From Candidatus Woesearchaeota archaeon (GTDB lineage: Archaea; Nanobdellota; Nanobdellia; Woesearchaeales; GW2011-AR4), in contig JADHVE010000054.1 of the NCBI GenBank assembly GCA_016784195.1, positions 1 to 8,355 on the forward strand: a stretch of 8,355 nucleotides of DNA, read 5' to 3'. A model generated the notes under the pieces. That model saw only the letters and a list, made by a program, of their open reading frames with translations. It ran no database searches and had not been told where the DNA came from. Both the position numbers and the translations under genes were made by a program. Shown one piece after another: positions 1 to 6,083 of the stretch. How positions within the stretch are numbered: position 1 is the stretch's first letter; every line of letters begins with the position of its first letter.

Positions 1-28
1 CAAAAACCTAGAAACCAAAAGCCTTCCA
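1..28 (-). pseudogene. Read-through remnant of the transketolase N-terminal subunit
   Basis: The transketolase frame continues past the TAA at 29-31. It encodes W-K-A-F-G-F at 11-28, a TAG at 8-10, then V-F up to the window edge. This is the sequence expected in an intact protein with lysine and glutamate at the two stop positions. The stretch is thus the decayed or mis-sequenced 3' part of the same gene. How much more lies to the left cannot be seen. Confidence 0.65.
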
Positions 29-613
29 TTAGTCAGTAGCCGGATCTATATTCATAACCTCTTTGGTTTTGCCTGTTTCTTGCACTTGGTTTTTATCTAA
101 GATAACTATCAGATTATCCAGCTGATGGTGGGCTGCTGCCATCGCTGCTTCCCAAACTGAACCTTCTTGTGATTCACCATCACCAATCAAAACAAATACT
201 TTGTAGTTTTTTTTATCTAGTTTTCCTGCCAATGCAATTCCATTTGCAAAACATATGCCCTGGCCTAATGAGCCTCCAGCAAAATCAACTCCAGGAGTGT
301 TTAATTCAGGATGTCCTTGGAGCATGTTGTCAATTTTTCTGAAATTATCCAGCTCTTTTTTATTAAAAAATCCCTTCATGGATAAAGCTGCATAATAAGC
401 AGGCGAAGCATGACCTTTGCTTAAAACAAACCTATCGCGGTCTTTCCAGCTAGGCTTTTTTGAATCTATATTTAATTTGTAGAAATAAAGTGCTGCTAAT
501 AAATCAGATTCTGATAATGAGCCGCCGAGGTGGCCTGACTGGGCGTTATAGACAATTTTCAATGATTCTTTTCTTAGTTCATTTGCTATTTTTTTTAATT
601 CTTCTATGTCCAT
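29..613 (-). CDS. tkt: Transketolase, N-terminal subunit, truncated by a premature stop
   Basis: This is the thiamine-diphosphate-binding half of a split transketolase. With a separate C-terminal subunit the enzyme moves two-carbon ketol units between sugar phosphates in the non-oxidative pentose phosphate pathway (family knowledge). Visible motifs are SGHLGG (26-31), SKGHAS (65-70), HPE (101-103), GGSLGQG (113-119) and the diphosphate/Mg site GDGES (144-148) paired with DKN (173-175). The ATG is supported by AAGGGG seven bases upstream. The frame ends at residue 194, whereas such subunits usually have about 270-285 residues. After the TAA the same frame still reads WKAFGF, meets a TAG, then reads VF, matching the usual DKWKAFGFEVF-like continuation. 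AAA-to-TAA and GAG-to-TAG changes would explain both stops. The gene is therefore probably a pseudogene, or the sequence here has errors. The C-terminal subunit gene would be expected just past the left edge. Confidence 0.85.
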   Translation of the reverse strand: MDIEELKKIANELRKESLKIVYNAQSGHLGGSLSESDLLAALYFYKLNIDSKKPSWKDRDRFVLSKGHASPAYYAALSMKGFFNKKELDNFRKIDNMLQGHPELNTPGVDFAGGSLGQGICFANGIALAGKLDKKNYKVFVLIGDGESQEGSVWEAAMAAAHHQLDNLIVILDKNQVQETGKTKEVMNIDPATD

Positions 614-661
614 TTTAAATCCCCTTCTCTAATTTGGATGGGATGTAGTTTGTTTTTATAC
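614..661 (-). promoter_or_regulatory. TATA box and ribosome binding site of the transketolase gene
   Basis: On the minus strand, TATAAAAAC (660 down to 652) lies about 40 bases before the ATG, which would place transcription start near 630. AAGGGG (626 to 621) lies seven bases before the ATG and is a good archaeal Shine-Dalgarno site. The gene therefore seems to have its own promoter, despite following the TrmB gene by only 86 bases. Confidence 0.5.
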
Positions 662-680
662 TTTTTGTTTAATCTGTTAA

Positions 681-699
681 GAAAAAGAAAAAAGAAAAA
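681..699 (-). terminator. U-rich terminator after the TrmB-family gene
   Basis: Directly after the TAA of the regulator gene the minus strand reads three runs of five to six T separated by single C residues. Archaeal RNA polymerase terminates at such U-rich tracts without needing a hairpin. Together with the TATA box at 652-660, this suggests the regulator and transketolase are separate transcripts. Confidence 0.45.
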
Positions 700-1521
700 T
701 TATAATTTTTTGATTGCTTCCTGACCAGGCTTCATGTTTTTCCAGGATGTATCAAACAAGCTCTCTAAAGCGTTTGCAAAGAAAGGTGTGTTGACCCAAA
801 TTCCTATGTCATAAGTTGGATGTACTTCCTGGTCGTCAAGAACCATGAATACTATTTCTTTTCCGTCTACAACACAGAATCTTGCTTTGCTGTCTGTGCT
901 TCTGACATCTGCAACACTCATGATTTCTTTTGCTGCTGCTGCTGATTCTTTAGTTATAGGTGCTGCAACCCTTATTTTAACGCCGCGTTTCTTTAACTTT
1001 TCAAATACAGGCATTAAGCCTTCTACTTTTCGCATTAAGCCCTGCGAGGTGGTCATCAAAGTCACTGTGTTCTCTGCATTTTTTATTGCAAGCTCCAGAT
1101 GGTTATAGAGATTGTGCCTTCCTCGCAACGAGCCTGAAAGGTCAGACGGCTCTATTAATTCAACACCTTGTGTGTGGAGGTCGTTTAATTCTGTTATAAC
1201 ATCCGTGCCTTTTAAGTCTGTTAATTTCTTTAGTTGATTTTTAGCATCTTCCTGGACATTCTTCTTGACTCTTTCAAGAACTTCTTTTGGCGGAACCGCT
1301 ATGTACTTAATTGGCTTCCCTATTTTCATCACTACAAAGCCTTTTTTTTCCAGACTCTCTAAAACATCATAGCTTCTAGAGCGTGGAACGTCTGCGATGT
1401 CAGAAAGTTCTCCTGCTGTTGAAACTCCTCTAGAAAGCAGCGCTGTCCAAATCTTTACCTCATATAAATTCAGGCTAAAATACCTTCGTAGTTTACTTAA
1501 AAATTCTTCTTTTACTATCAT
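700..1521 (-). CDS. TrmB-family transcriptional regulator (winged helix plus C-terminal sensor-like domain)
   Basis: A predicted DNA-binding regulator of 273 residues. Residues about 9-75 form a winged helix of the TrmB type: LNLYEVKIWTALL, then a recognition region AGELSDIADVPRSRSYDVLE (36-55), then the wing KKGFVVMKIGKPIKYIAV. A linker and helix (about 78-103) follow, then an alpha/beta domain (about 130-262) resembling the phospholipase-D-like fold of TrmB C-termini. I see no HKD catalytic motifs, so a sensory rather than enzymatic role is likely. TrmB proteins commonly control sugar and central carbon genes in archaea. Here the neighbours are acetyl-CoA synthetase and transketolase, so carbon-linked control is a reasonable inference, but the ligand cannot be read. 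The ATG follows GGGGGTG by seven bases, and the 205-base upstream gap carries inverted repeats suggestive of autoregulation. Confidence 0.85.
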   Translation of the reverse strand: MIVKEEFLSKLRRYFSLNLYEVKIWTALLSRGVSTAGELSDIADVPRSRSYDVLESLEKKGFVVMKIGKPIKYIAVPPKEVLERVKKNVQEDAKNQLKKLTDLKGTDVITELNDLHTQGVELIEPSDLSGSLRGRHNLYNHLELAIKNAENTVTLMTTSQGLMRKVEGLMPVFEKLKKRGVKIRVAAPITKESAAAAKEIMSVADVRSTDSKARFCVVDGKEIVFMVLDDQEVHPTYDIGIWVNTPFFANALESLFDTSWKNMKPGQEAIKKL

Positions 1522-1528
1522 ATAAAAG

Positions 1529-1557
1529 CACCCCCTTTTTTTTATTTTACGGGGATA
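1529..1557 (-). promoter_or_regulatory. TrmB ribosome binding site with a possible sequestering hairpin
   Basis: The Shine-Dalgarno sequence GGGGGTG (1535 to 1529, minus strand) lies seven bases before the ATG. Just upstream, TATCCCC (1557 to 1551) can pair with it along seven positions: four G-C, one A-U and two G-U pairs, around a 15-base A-rich loop. The complementarity is visible directly. That it hides the binding site in the mRNA is inference. Confidence 0.4.
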
Positions 1558-1562
1558 AAAAG

Positions 1563-1601
1563 TGTGGTACTACTATTAATATGTTACTGTTTTGTACCAC
1601 A
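1563..1601. repeat. Inverted repeat A, 8-base arms (candidate operator)
   Basis: TGTGGTAC at 1563-1570 is matched exactly by its reverse complement GTACCACA at 1594-1601. The arms start 31 bases apart, close to three helical turns, so both would lie on one face of the DNA as expected for a dimeric regulator. It sits in the gap ahead of the TrmB-family gene. Confidence 0.5.
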
Positions 1602-1635
1602 TTACAGTGATTTACTTTAATTTAGTAACATATTA
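1577..1635. repeat. Inverted repeat B, 12-base arms, interleaved with repeat A
   Basis: TAATATGTTACT at 1577-1588 is the exact reverse complement of AGTAACATATTA at 1624-1635. Its left arm lies between the two arms of repeat A, and the right arm of A lies between the arms of B. As RNA this order would be a pseudoknot; as DNA it would be two overlapping operators. A further AGTAAC occurs at 1716-1721. Confidence 0.55.
1612..1628. repeat. Inverted repeat C, TTACT-N7-AGTAA
   Basis: TTACT (1612-1616) and AGTAA (1624-1628) form a short perfect inverted repeat around seven A/T bases. Its right half is also the right arm of repeat B, so in RNA the two pairings would exclude each other. It could equally be a separate short operator. 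In such A/T-rich DNA a five-base arm alone could be chance. Confidence 0.3.
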
Positions 1636-1670
1636 TTACAACTTTAAAGTTAAAACATATTTAAGTATAA

Positions 1671-1690
1671 CTAATATATAAACCTTTTGT
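1671..1690 (-). promoter_or_regulatory. Candidate TATA box for the TrmB-family gene
   Basis: The minus strand reads TTTATATATTAG (1682 to 1671) after an A/G-rich stretch, ACAAAAGG, that could serve as a BRE. It is the best archaeal TATA match in the gap and would give a leader of about 130 bases containing all the inverted repeats. A second weaker candidate, CTTAAATATG, lies near 1665-1656 and would shorten the leader only slightly. Confidence 0.35.
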
Positions 1691-1726
1691 TCGTAAAGTA
1701 TAAAATGCGTTTTTTAGTAACTTGAA

Positions 1727-3463
1727 TTAGAATTTTTCTAAAGTAGAAGTATCTCCTACTTTTTGGCCCAGTTCTTGTGATTTTAGAATGCGCCTCATTA
1801 TTTTTCCAGACCTTGTCTTCGGCAGGTTTTTCCTGAACTCTACTTCGCGAGGGTATGCATGACCTGCTAATCTTTTTTTGACAAACTTCTGGATGTTTTT
1901 TTCTAAGGCAGCAGAGGGTCTGTATCCAGGTTTTAATGTTATGAATGCTTTGATTATTTCTCCCCTTAGCTTATCAGGCTTTCCAATAACTCCTGCTTCT
2001 ATTATGGCAGGATGCTCGACTAATGCAGATTCCACTTCAAAAGGACCCACCCTTTCACCAGATGTTTTGATTACATCATCATCACGGCCTATGAACCAAA
2101 AATAGCCATCCTTATCCTTAAATGCTTTGTCTCCAGTTATATACCATCCTTTTTTAAAATAAGAGTTATATTTCTTTTTGTTTTTCCAGATATCACACAT
2201 CATAGATGGCCAACCTGGCTTGATTGCTAAGGTGCCTTGTTTGTTTGCGGGCAATTCTTTTCCATTATCATTTATTATGGCTGCTTTAATGCCTGGAACC
2301 GGCTTGCCCATAGAGCCCGGCTTGATGGGCATTAAAGGGTAGTTTGCAATTACTATGCCTCCTGTTTCTGTCTGCCAGTAATTGTCATGGAATGGCCTTT
2401 TGAAAACTTTAATACTCCATTTTACTGATTCCGGATTTAATGGTTCACCGACTGAGCACAAGTGCCTTAAGCTTTTCAAGTTGTATTTTTTTACCAGCTT
2501 ATCTCCATAGCGCATTAACATCCTAACAGCGGTAGGCGCTGTATACCATACAGTTACCTGGTATTTTTGTATCAGGCTGTACCATTTTTCCGGGCTGAAT
2601 CTTCCTGCATATACTAAAGAAGATGCTCCTACAGACCATGAGCCAAGAATCTCGTAAGCAATGCCTGTTACCCAGCCAGGGTCAGCCGTACACCAATAGA
2701 CATCATTGTCCCGTATATCTAAAACATATTTTGAAGTCATATGCTCATGTAAACAAGCTAAATGTGAATGGATCACTCCTTTTGGCTTGCCTGTTGTTCC
2801 TGATGTATAAAGCATAAAAGCAAGATCTTCCGGGCCTGTTTCCTCTATTTTGAATTCTTGTGAAATTGTTTCCATTTCTTTTTGATAATCTATTTCCTGT
2901 TTTGATCTTTTTTTATCATCTACAACTATTATGTGCTTTAACTCAGGCAGGTTCCTTTTTACCTGATATATTCTTTTTTTGAGCTCTTTGGTTGTTACAA
3001 CAATTTTTGCACCCGAGTCTTTTAACCTATCTTCAAGGGCTTTGCTTTGGAAAGCTGAGAATAATGTTCCTGCTATTGCTCCTGTTTTTAAGATTCCAAT
3101 AAATGCAATGTAAAGCTCCGGCACTCTCGGGAGGAATAAGAAAATTCTATCTCTTTTTTTTACTTTATATTTTTTCAGAAGGTTTGCAAATTTATTAGAT
3201 AATAAGTCCATTTCTAGAAAAGAGAATTCTTTTTTTTCTCCATTTGGACCTTCCCAGTATAATGCAACCTTGTTCTTTTTTTCTGTCAGAGTATGTTTTG
3301 TTATTGCGTTGTATGCTGCATTTAACTTATTTTTTTTGATCCATTCAATTTCTTTGTAGTGTTTTTTGTAATTAAAATTTTTATATGTCTTGTTGTAATC
3401 TTCTAAGTTCGGTTTTACCTTAAAGTAAGATTTTGGTTTTTTTATTAGTTTTGAGAATTTCAA
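1727..3463 (-). CDS. acs: Acetyl-CoA synthetase, AMP-forming
   Basis: This cytoplasmic enzyme activates acetate with ATP and CoA to acetyl-CoA, AMP and pyrophosphate. All adenylate-forming-family motifs are present in 578 residues: P-loop YTSGTTGKPKG (219-229), YWQTETGG (362-369), YITGD (441-445), the hinge GRDDDVIKTSGERVGPFEVE (459-478), and PKTRSGKIMRR (548-558) with the catalytic lysine at 554. Trp363 sits where the acetate-pocket tryptophan of Acs lies, favouring a short acyl substrate. The length suits the shorter AcsA-like group rather than the roughly 650-residue enzymes. The start is TTG, supported by AAGAGG seven bases upstream and by no better ATG near the expected N-terminus. It follows Pelota by 71 bases. 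A lysine in the acylation motif leaves control by acetylation possible but not shown. Propionate or another short acid remains a possible substrate. Confidence 0.9.
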   Translation of the reverse strand: MKFSKLIKKPKSYFKVKPNLEDYNKTYKNFNYKKHYKEIEWIKKNKLNAAYNAITKHTLTEKKNKVALYWEGPNGEKKEFSFLEMDLLSNKFANLLKKYKVKKRDRIFLFLPRVPELYIAFIGILKTGAIAGTLFSAFQSKALEDRLKDSGAKIVVTTKELKKRIYQVKRNLPELKHIIVVDDKKRSKQEIDYQKEMETISQEFKIEETGPEDLAFMLYTSGTTGKPKGVIHSHLACLHEHMTSKYVLDIRDNDVYWCTADPGWVTGIAYEILGSWSVGASSLVYAGRFSPEKWYSLIQKYQVTVWYTAPTAVRMLMRYGDKLVKKYNLKSLRHLCSVGEPLNPESVKWSIKVFKRPFHDNYWQTETGGIVIANYPLMPIKPGSMGKPVPGIKAAIINDNGKELPANKQGTLAIKPGWPSMMCDIWKNKKKYNSYFKKGWYITGDKAFKDKDGYFWFIGRDDDVIKTSGERVGPFEVESALVEHPAIIEAGVIGKPDKLRGEIIKAFITLKPGYRPSAALEKNIQKFVKKRLAGHAYPREVEFRKNLPKTRSGKIMRRILKSQELGQKVGDTSTLEKF

Positions 3464-3476
3464 TTTAAAGCCTCTT
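3461..3476 (-). promoter_or_regulatory. Ribosome binding site setting a TTG start for acetyl-CoA synthetase
   Basis: On the minus strand AAGAGG (3476 to 3471) is followed by seven bases and then TTG (3463 to 3461), in frame with the synthetase. The first internal ATG lies far inside the protein, beyond the N-terminal part of the family. TTG is therefore the supported initiation codon, which may lower translation compared with ATG. Confidence 0.6.
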
Positions 3477-3534
3477 TTTTGTTTTTGTAATGTTTAATTG
3501 ATTCTTTATTTTAATTGTTTATTAAGTTTGTTAT

Positions 3535-4599
3535 TTAATAATTCATCTTGTACCTTAGAATTGCTCCGATTCCTCCAAGGCCATTTAATTTTTTTCCGCC
3601 TTCATGCTCGGAGCTTATTATTAAGACTGTTCCTTTTGCCTGCTCTGTTGTTTTTAAGATTGCTTCAATTTTTTCATAATTGTTTTGGTCCCTGCTTTTT
3701 ATGATTAGTGTGTCTGTTATTAATAATTCGTTTATTGCTCCTGCAAAAGCCGCGTTTTCAGTTTCTTTTAAGCCATATGCTGCTAAATTATTTTTTGAAA
3801 TTTCTTCTAATAATTTTTCTACTTCACCCATCTCTTTTGAGATTCTTTCCTGTTTTAATGCCTGTATTGTTTCCGGCCTTTTCAGGACTTCATCGATTCC
3901 GTTTTTTCCTACTGAAGAGCATGCTGCCAAAATTATTTTAGGCTTTAAATCTTCATCATTTAATTCTTTCATCAAATCTTCTTTCCAGAAAGCAGGGCTT
4001 GCAATAATTATCTGGTTCAGGTTATATTTTTTATCGTAGGCCATGAGTTGTTTTATAATTTCTAAATAGAAATTTCCTTTTGTATGTTCAAGGTCTGCTT
4101 TTTTTTGTACATTGCCTTTAATGCTGCTTAACATCTCATAGCCGTATTTTTTCATCAAGGCAAAATGAGCTTCTTCACGATCGTGGATAACAACCACTAT
4201 TTTAGAAATTTTTTCTGAGCATGCTTCTTTTAATTTGTCTAACTGAAATTTAAGCCATTTTTCCTTGATTATTGTGATTATTGAATTTTCCCTTAGGTTA
4301 AATGTATGGTAAGAATCCAGCTTTATATCTTCCGGCGCTTCTTTTATCTTTCCTGAAACCCTTAAGATATCTGAGGTTTTAGAGAATTCTATTTTTTCTG
4401 CTTCAATTTTCAGGAAAACAGGCTTTTTTATTATTTTTATGTTTCTTTGCTCTTGCTCACCTAATTTTATTTTCCTTATTGTTTTGCCTTTAATTATGTC
4501 TTTAGGCTCTATTATAGTGCTTAGATACCATAAATCGTCAAGATTCTCTACTTTTAGCTTGATTTCTCCTTTTTTAAGGTTAAAATGTATTTGTTTCAT
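3535..4599 (-). CDS. pelA: Pelota (Dom34) mRNA-surveillance and ribosome-rescue factor
   Basis: Archaeal Pelota enters the A site of stalled ribosomes with aEF1A and, with ABCE1, splits the subunits (family knowledge). I place the start at the internal ATG 4599, giving 354 residues and the family N-terminus MKQIHFNLKKGEIKLKVENL, followed by DDLWYLSTIIEP (21-32). A start at 4650 would add 17 residues, but that ATG abuts a TATA box (4651-4661). Domains in order are the Sm-like N-terminal domain (about 1-125), the central domain (about 130-265) with ASPAF (200-204) where relatives have ASPGF, and the C-terminal domain (about 270-354) with AAYGLKETENA (273-283) and ISSEHEGG (328-335). There is no GGQ motif, separating it from release factor aRF1. 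No strong Shine-Dalgarno site precedes the start, so a short-leader mRNA is likely. Confidence 0.93.
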   Translation of the reverse strand: MKQIHFNLKKGEIKLKVENLDDLWYLSTIIEPKDIIKGKTIRKIKLGEQEQRNIKIIKKPVFLKIEAEKIEFSKTSDILRVSGKIKEAPEDIKLDSYHTFNLRENSIITIIKEKWLKFQLDKLKEACSEKISKIVVVIHDREEAHFALMKKYGYEMLSSIKGNVQKKADLEHTKGNFYLEIIKQLMAYDKKYNLNQIIIASPAFWKEDLMKELNDEDLKPKIILAACSSVGKNGIDEVLKRPETIQALKQERISKEMGEVEKLLEEISKNNLAAYGLKETENAAFAGAINELLITDTLIIKSRDQNNYEKIEAILKTTEQAKGTVLIISSEHEGGKKLNGLGGIGAILRYKMNY

Positions 4600-4650
4600 A
4601 GGGATTTTTGAGAGTATAAATGCCTGAAAATGGTTGTATTTTCGATACAT

Positions 4651-4661
4651 TTATATATAAA
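4651..4661 (-). promoter_or_regulatory. TATA box of the Pelota gene
   Basis: TTTATATATAA on the minus strand is a near-ideal archaeal TATA box. It predicts transcription start near 4630, about 30 bases before the chosen ATG at 4599. It directly abuts an upstream in-frame ATG (4650-4648), which would lie before the transcript start and so cannot be used. Confidence 0.6.
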
Positions 4662-4690
4662 CTTATTCATTTCTTTACACTAAGGTAGGT

Positions 4691-4703
4691 AAATTTATAT
4701 AGC
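4691..4703 (+). promoter_or_regulatory. TATA box of the plus-strand surface-protein gene
   Basis: AAATTTATATAGC on the plus strand predicts transcription start near 4720-4728. That leaves about 45 bases of leader before the ATG at 4769. Together with the Pelota TATA box it makes this a compact back-to-back promoter region of 169 bases between the two start codons. Confidence 0.5.
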
Positions 4704-4758
4704 GGATAAACTAAATGCCTGTAAAAACTGTTTAGTACGTGGGCTATATGATAATAAA

Positions 4759-4771
4759 AGGTGATTTTATG
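4759..4771 (+). promoter_or_regulatory. Ribosome binding site that fixes the start at 4769
   Basis: AGGTGA (4759-4764) is followed by TTTT and ATG. This strong archaeal Shine-Dalgarno site favours the ATG at 4769 over the in-frame GTG at 4739 and ATG at 4748, neither of which has a comparable site. Confidence 0.7.
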
Positions 4772-5935
4772 AATAAAGGGCAAAGCGGTGTGAATGCTGC
4801 CATACTTGTGGCTATTATTCTTGGTTTAATCGTATTATATGTGATTTATTTGCCTGCATCTGAAAGAGAGAAATTATTGTATAATAAATCAAGTTCTGTA
4901 GATTCCGGAGATAACGAAGATGATGATGTTTTGCTTCTGAAGTTTCCAAATAGGCTGGATAAGGTCGATAAAGTAGACAAGAAAACACTGCCTAATGTTT
5001 ATTTATTTAAGTCAACGCAGGCAAAAGAGATTGAAAGTATAAATCCTTTTTCTGTGAGAAACGGCGTTTTTGATAAAAAAGAAAAAACAGTGAGTTTTTC
5101 TATCGACAATGTAGAGAATATCGATAATGTTTTGTTGTCTTTTAATTCTAAAAAGCGTAAAGGCATTTTAATCATAAAACTTAATGGTGATGTAATCTAT
5201 GAGAACGAAGTTGGAGGTGAGTCTGTCGGGCCTATCCAACTAAAGAAATCCCGTTTAGAGAAAGATAATAATTTAGAATTCAGCGTTTCTTCTGTTGGAT
5301 TCAAATTCTGGACAACCAATGAGTATAGCATGGACAATGCAAAGATTATTGGAGATATTACTGATGTTACGAGGCAGAAGAGTCAGAATATTTTTTCATT
5401 GACGCAAACAGATTATAATAATTTAGAAACTGCTAAACTGAAGTTTATTCCGTATTGCAGCGGAGTAGTTGATGTAGGGATGTTAGATGTCTCTGTTAAT
5501 AACCGCGGAGTGTTTTCTGCTGTGCCAGTTTGTGATGATCCGTATAAGCAGACAATTCCTTTAGGTATCCTTAATGGTGGAGAAAATTTTATTGTGTTTC
5601 AGACAAGCAAGGGAAGCTACAGTATTGAGCAGATTGAACTGGAATTTGAAGTCAAAGATACTAAAAAAACGGTTTATTATTTTGAGATTAACCAAAGCAA
5701 ATGGGATGAAATAGTGGATGACAACAAAGATGTAAAACTGAAGATGGAGTTTGTTGACGATGATGAGAATAAAAGAGCAGACCTTAATATTAACGGACAT
5801 CTTACCAGCTTAGACCAGGATGAAAAAGACTATAGTAAAAGCATAAAGACTTGGGTTGACCAAGGAAATAATTATGTTGAAATACAGCCAAGAATGGAAT
5901 TAGATATCAGAGAGCTTAAGGTTGAGATTGAATAA
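4769..5935 (+). CDS. Uncharacterised N-terminally anchored surface protein with three tandem beta-rich repeats
   Basis: I do not recognise a named family; function unknown. The 388-residue protein starts MNKGQSGVNAA, then a hydrophobic segment to YVIYLP (about 10-29), then SEREKLL. This is either a membrane anchor with the rest outside, or a class III (archaellin/pilin-type) signal cut after KG; the usual glutamate after the cut site is absent. An acidic linker (45-53) follows. The rest divides into three similar units (about 107-196, 208-295 and 301-388). Each has a leading strand, L-x-F or a similar strand, a V/I-N-G or V-N-N turn, a G-x-N or D-N-N-L motif, and a final I-x-x-L-x-x-E/D strand. 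This suggests tandem beta-sandwiches, perhaps sugar- or protein-binding. Cys230 and Cys255, both in the middle unit, could form a disulfide. The next gene also encodes an envelope protein, so the two may work together. Confidence 0.8.
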   Translation: MNKGQSGVNAAILVAIILGLIVLYVIYLPASEREKLLYNKSSSVDSGDNEDDDVLLLKFPNRLDKVDKVDKKTLPNVYLFKSTQAKEIESINPFSVRNGVFDKKEKTVSFSIDNVENIDNVLLSFNSKKRKGILIIKLNGDVIYENEVGGESVGPIQLKKSRLEKDNNLEFSVSSVGFKFWTTNEYSMDNAKIIGDITDVTRQKSQNIFSLTQTDYNNLETAKLKFIPYCSGVVDVGMLDVSVNNRGVFSAVPVCDDPYKQTIPLGILNGGENFIVFQTSKGSYSIEQIELEFEVKDTKKTVYYFEINQSKWDEIVDDNKDVKLKMEFVDDDENKRADLNINGHLTSLDQDEKDYSKSIKTWVDQGNNYVEIQPRMELDIRELKVEIE

Positions 5936-6002
5936 GATTAAAAAATTAAATATCATAAAAAAGAGCTAATAATAAATTTTCCAGTAAAAAAATATTAAAA
6001 TA

Positions 6003-6034
6003 ATTTAAATCTTTAAATTATAATTAAAGAGGTG
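6003..6034 (+). promoter_or_regulatory. Candidate promoter of the large membrane-protein gene
   Basis: The 148-base gap after the surface-protein gene is very A/T rich. It contains ATTTAAAT (6003-6010) and CTTTAAATTATAA (6011-6023), either of which could be a TATA box. AAAGAGGTG (6026-6034) looks like a ribosome binding site but is about 50 bases from the ATG at 6084. It would instead serve a tiny frame that starts at 6032 or 6038. No clear terminator is visible in the gap. Confidence 0.3.
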
Positions 6035-6083
6035 TGTTTGAGAAGAATTCTGTATTTGATTTTGTTATTGTTGAAAATAAAAA

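Noticed and set aside
1..31. Stop-codon recoding (reassigned TAA/TAG or pyrrolysine) in the transketolase gene
   Set aside because: TAA ends the four complete genes at positions that match their expected protein ends, and pyrrolysine would explain only the TAG. Mutation or sequence error is simpler.
845..1108. Plus-strand open frame opposite the TrmB-family gene
   Set aside because: It is antisense to a well-supported gene, has no ribosome binding site I can see, and its protein has no recognisable features.
1522..1726. A tRNA or known riboswitch in the gap before the regulator
   Set aside because: I see no cloverleaf arms or CCA-type end and no known aptamer core. The inverted repeats are reported as unexplained structure instead.
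1878..2105. Plus-strand open frames opposite the acetyl-CoA synthetase (also 2623-2817)
   Set aside because: Both lie antisense to a gene with all family motifs and look like composition shadows.
3498..4039. Several hydrophobic plus-strand frames opposite Pelota (also 4439-4627)
   Set aside because: Their Phe/Leu-rich proteins are the antisense reading of Lys/Glu-rich Pelota codons, not real membrane proteins.
3535..4599. Release factor aRF1 instead of Pelota
   Set aside because: There is no GGQ motif, and the Sm-like N-terminus beginning MKQIHFNLKKGEIK is specific to Pelota.
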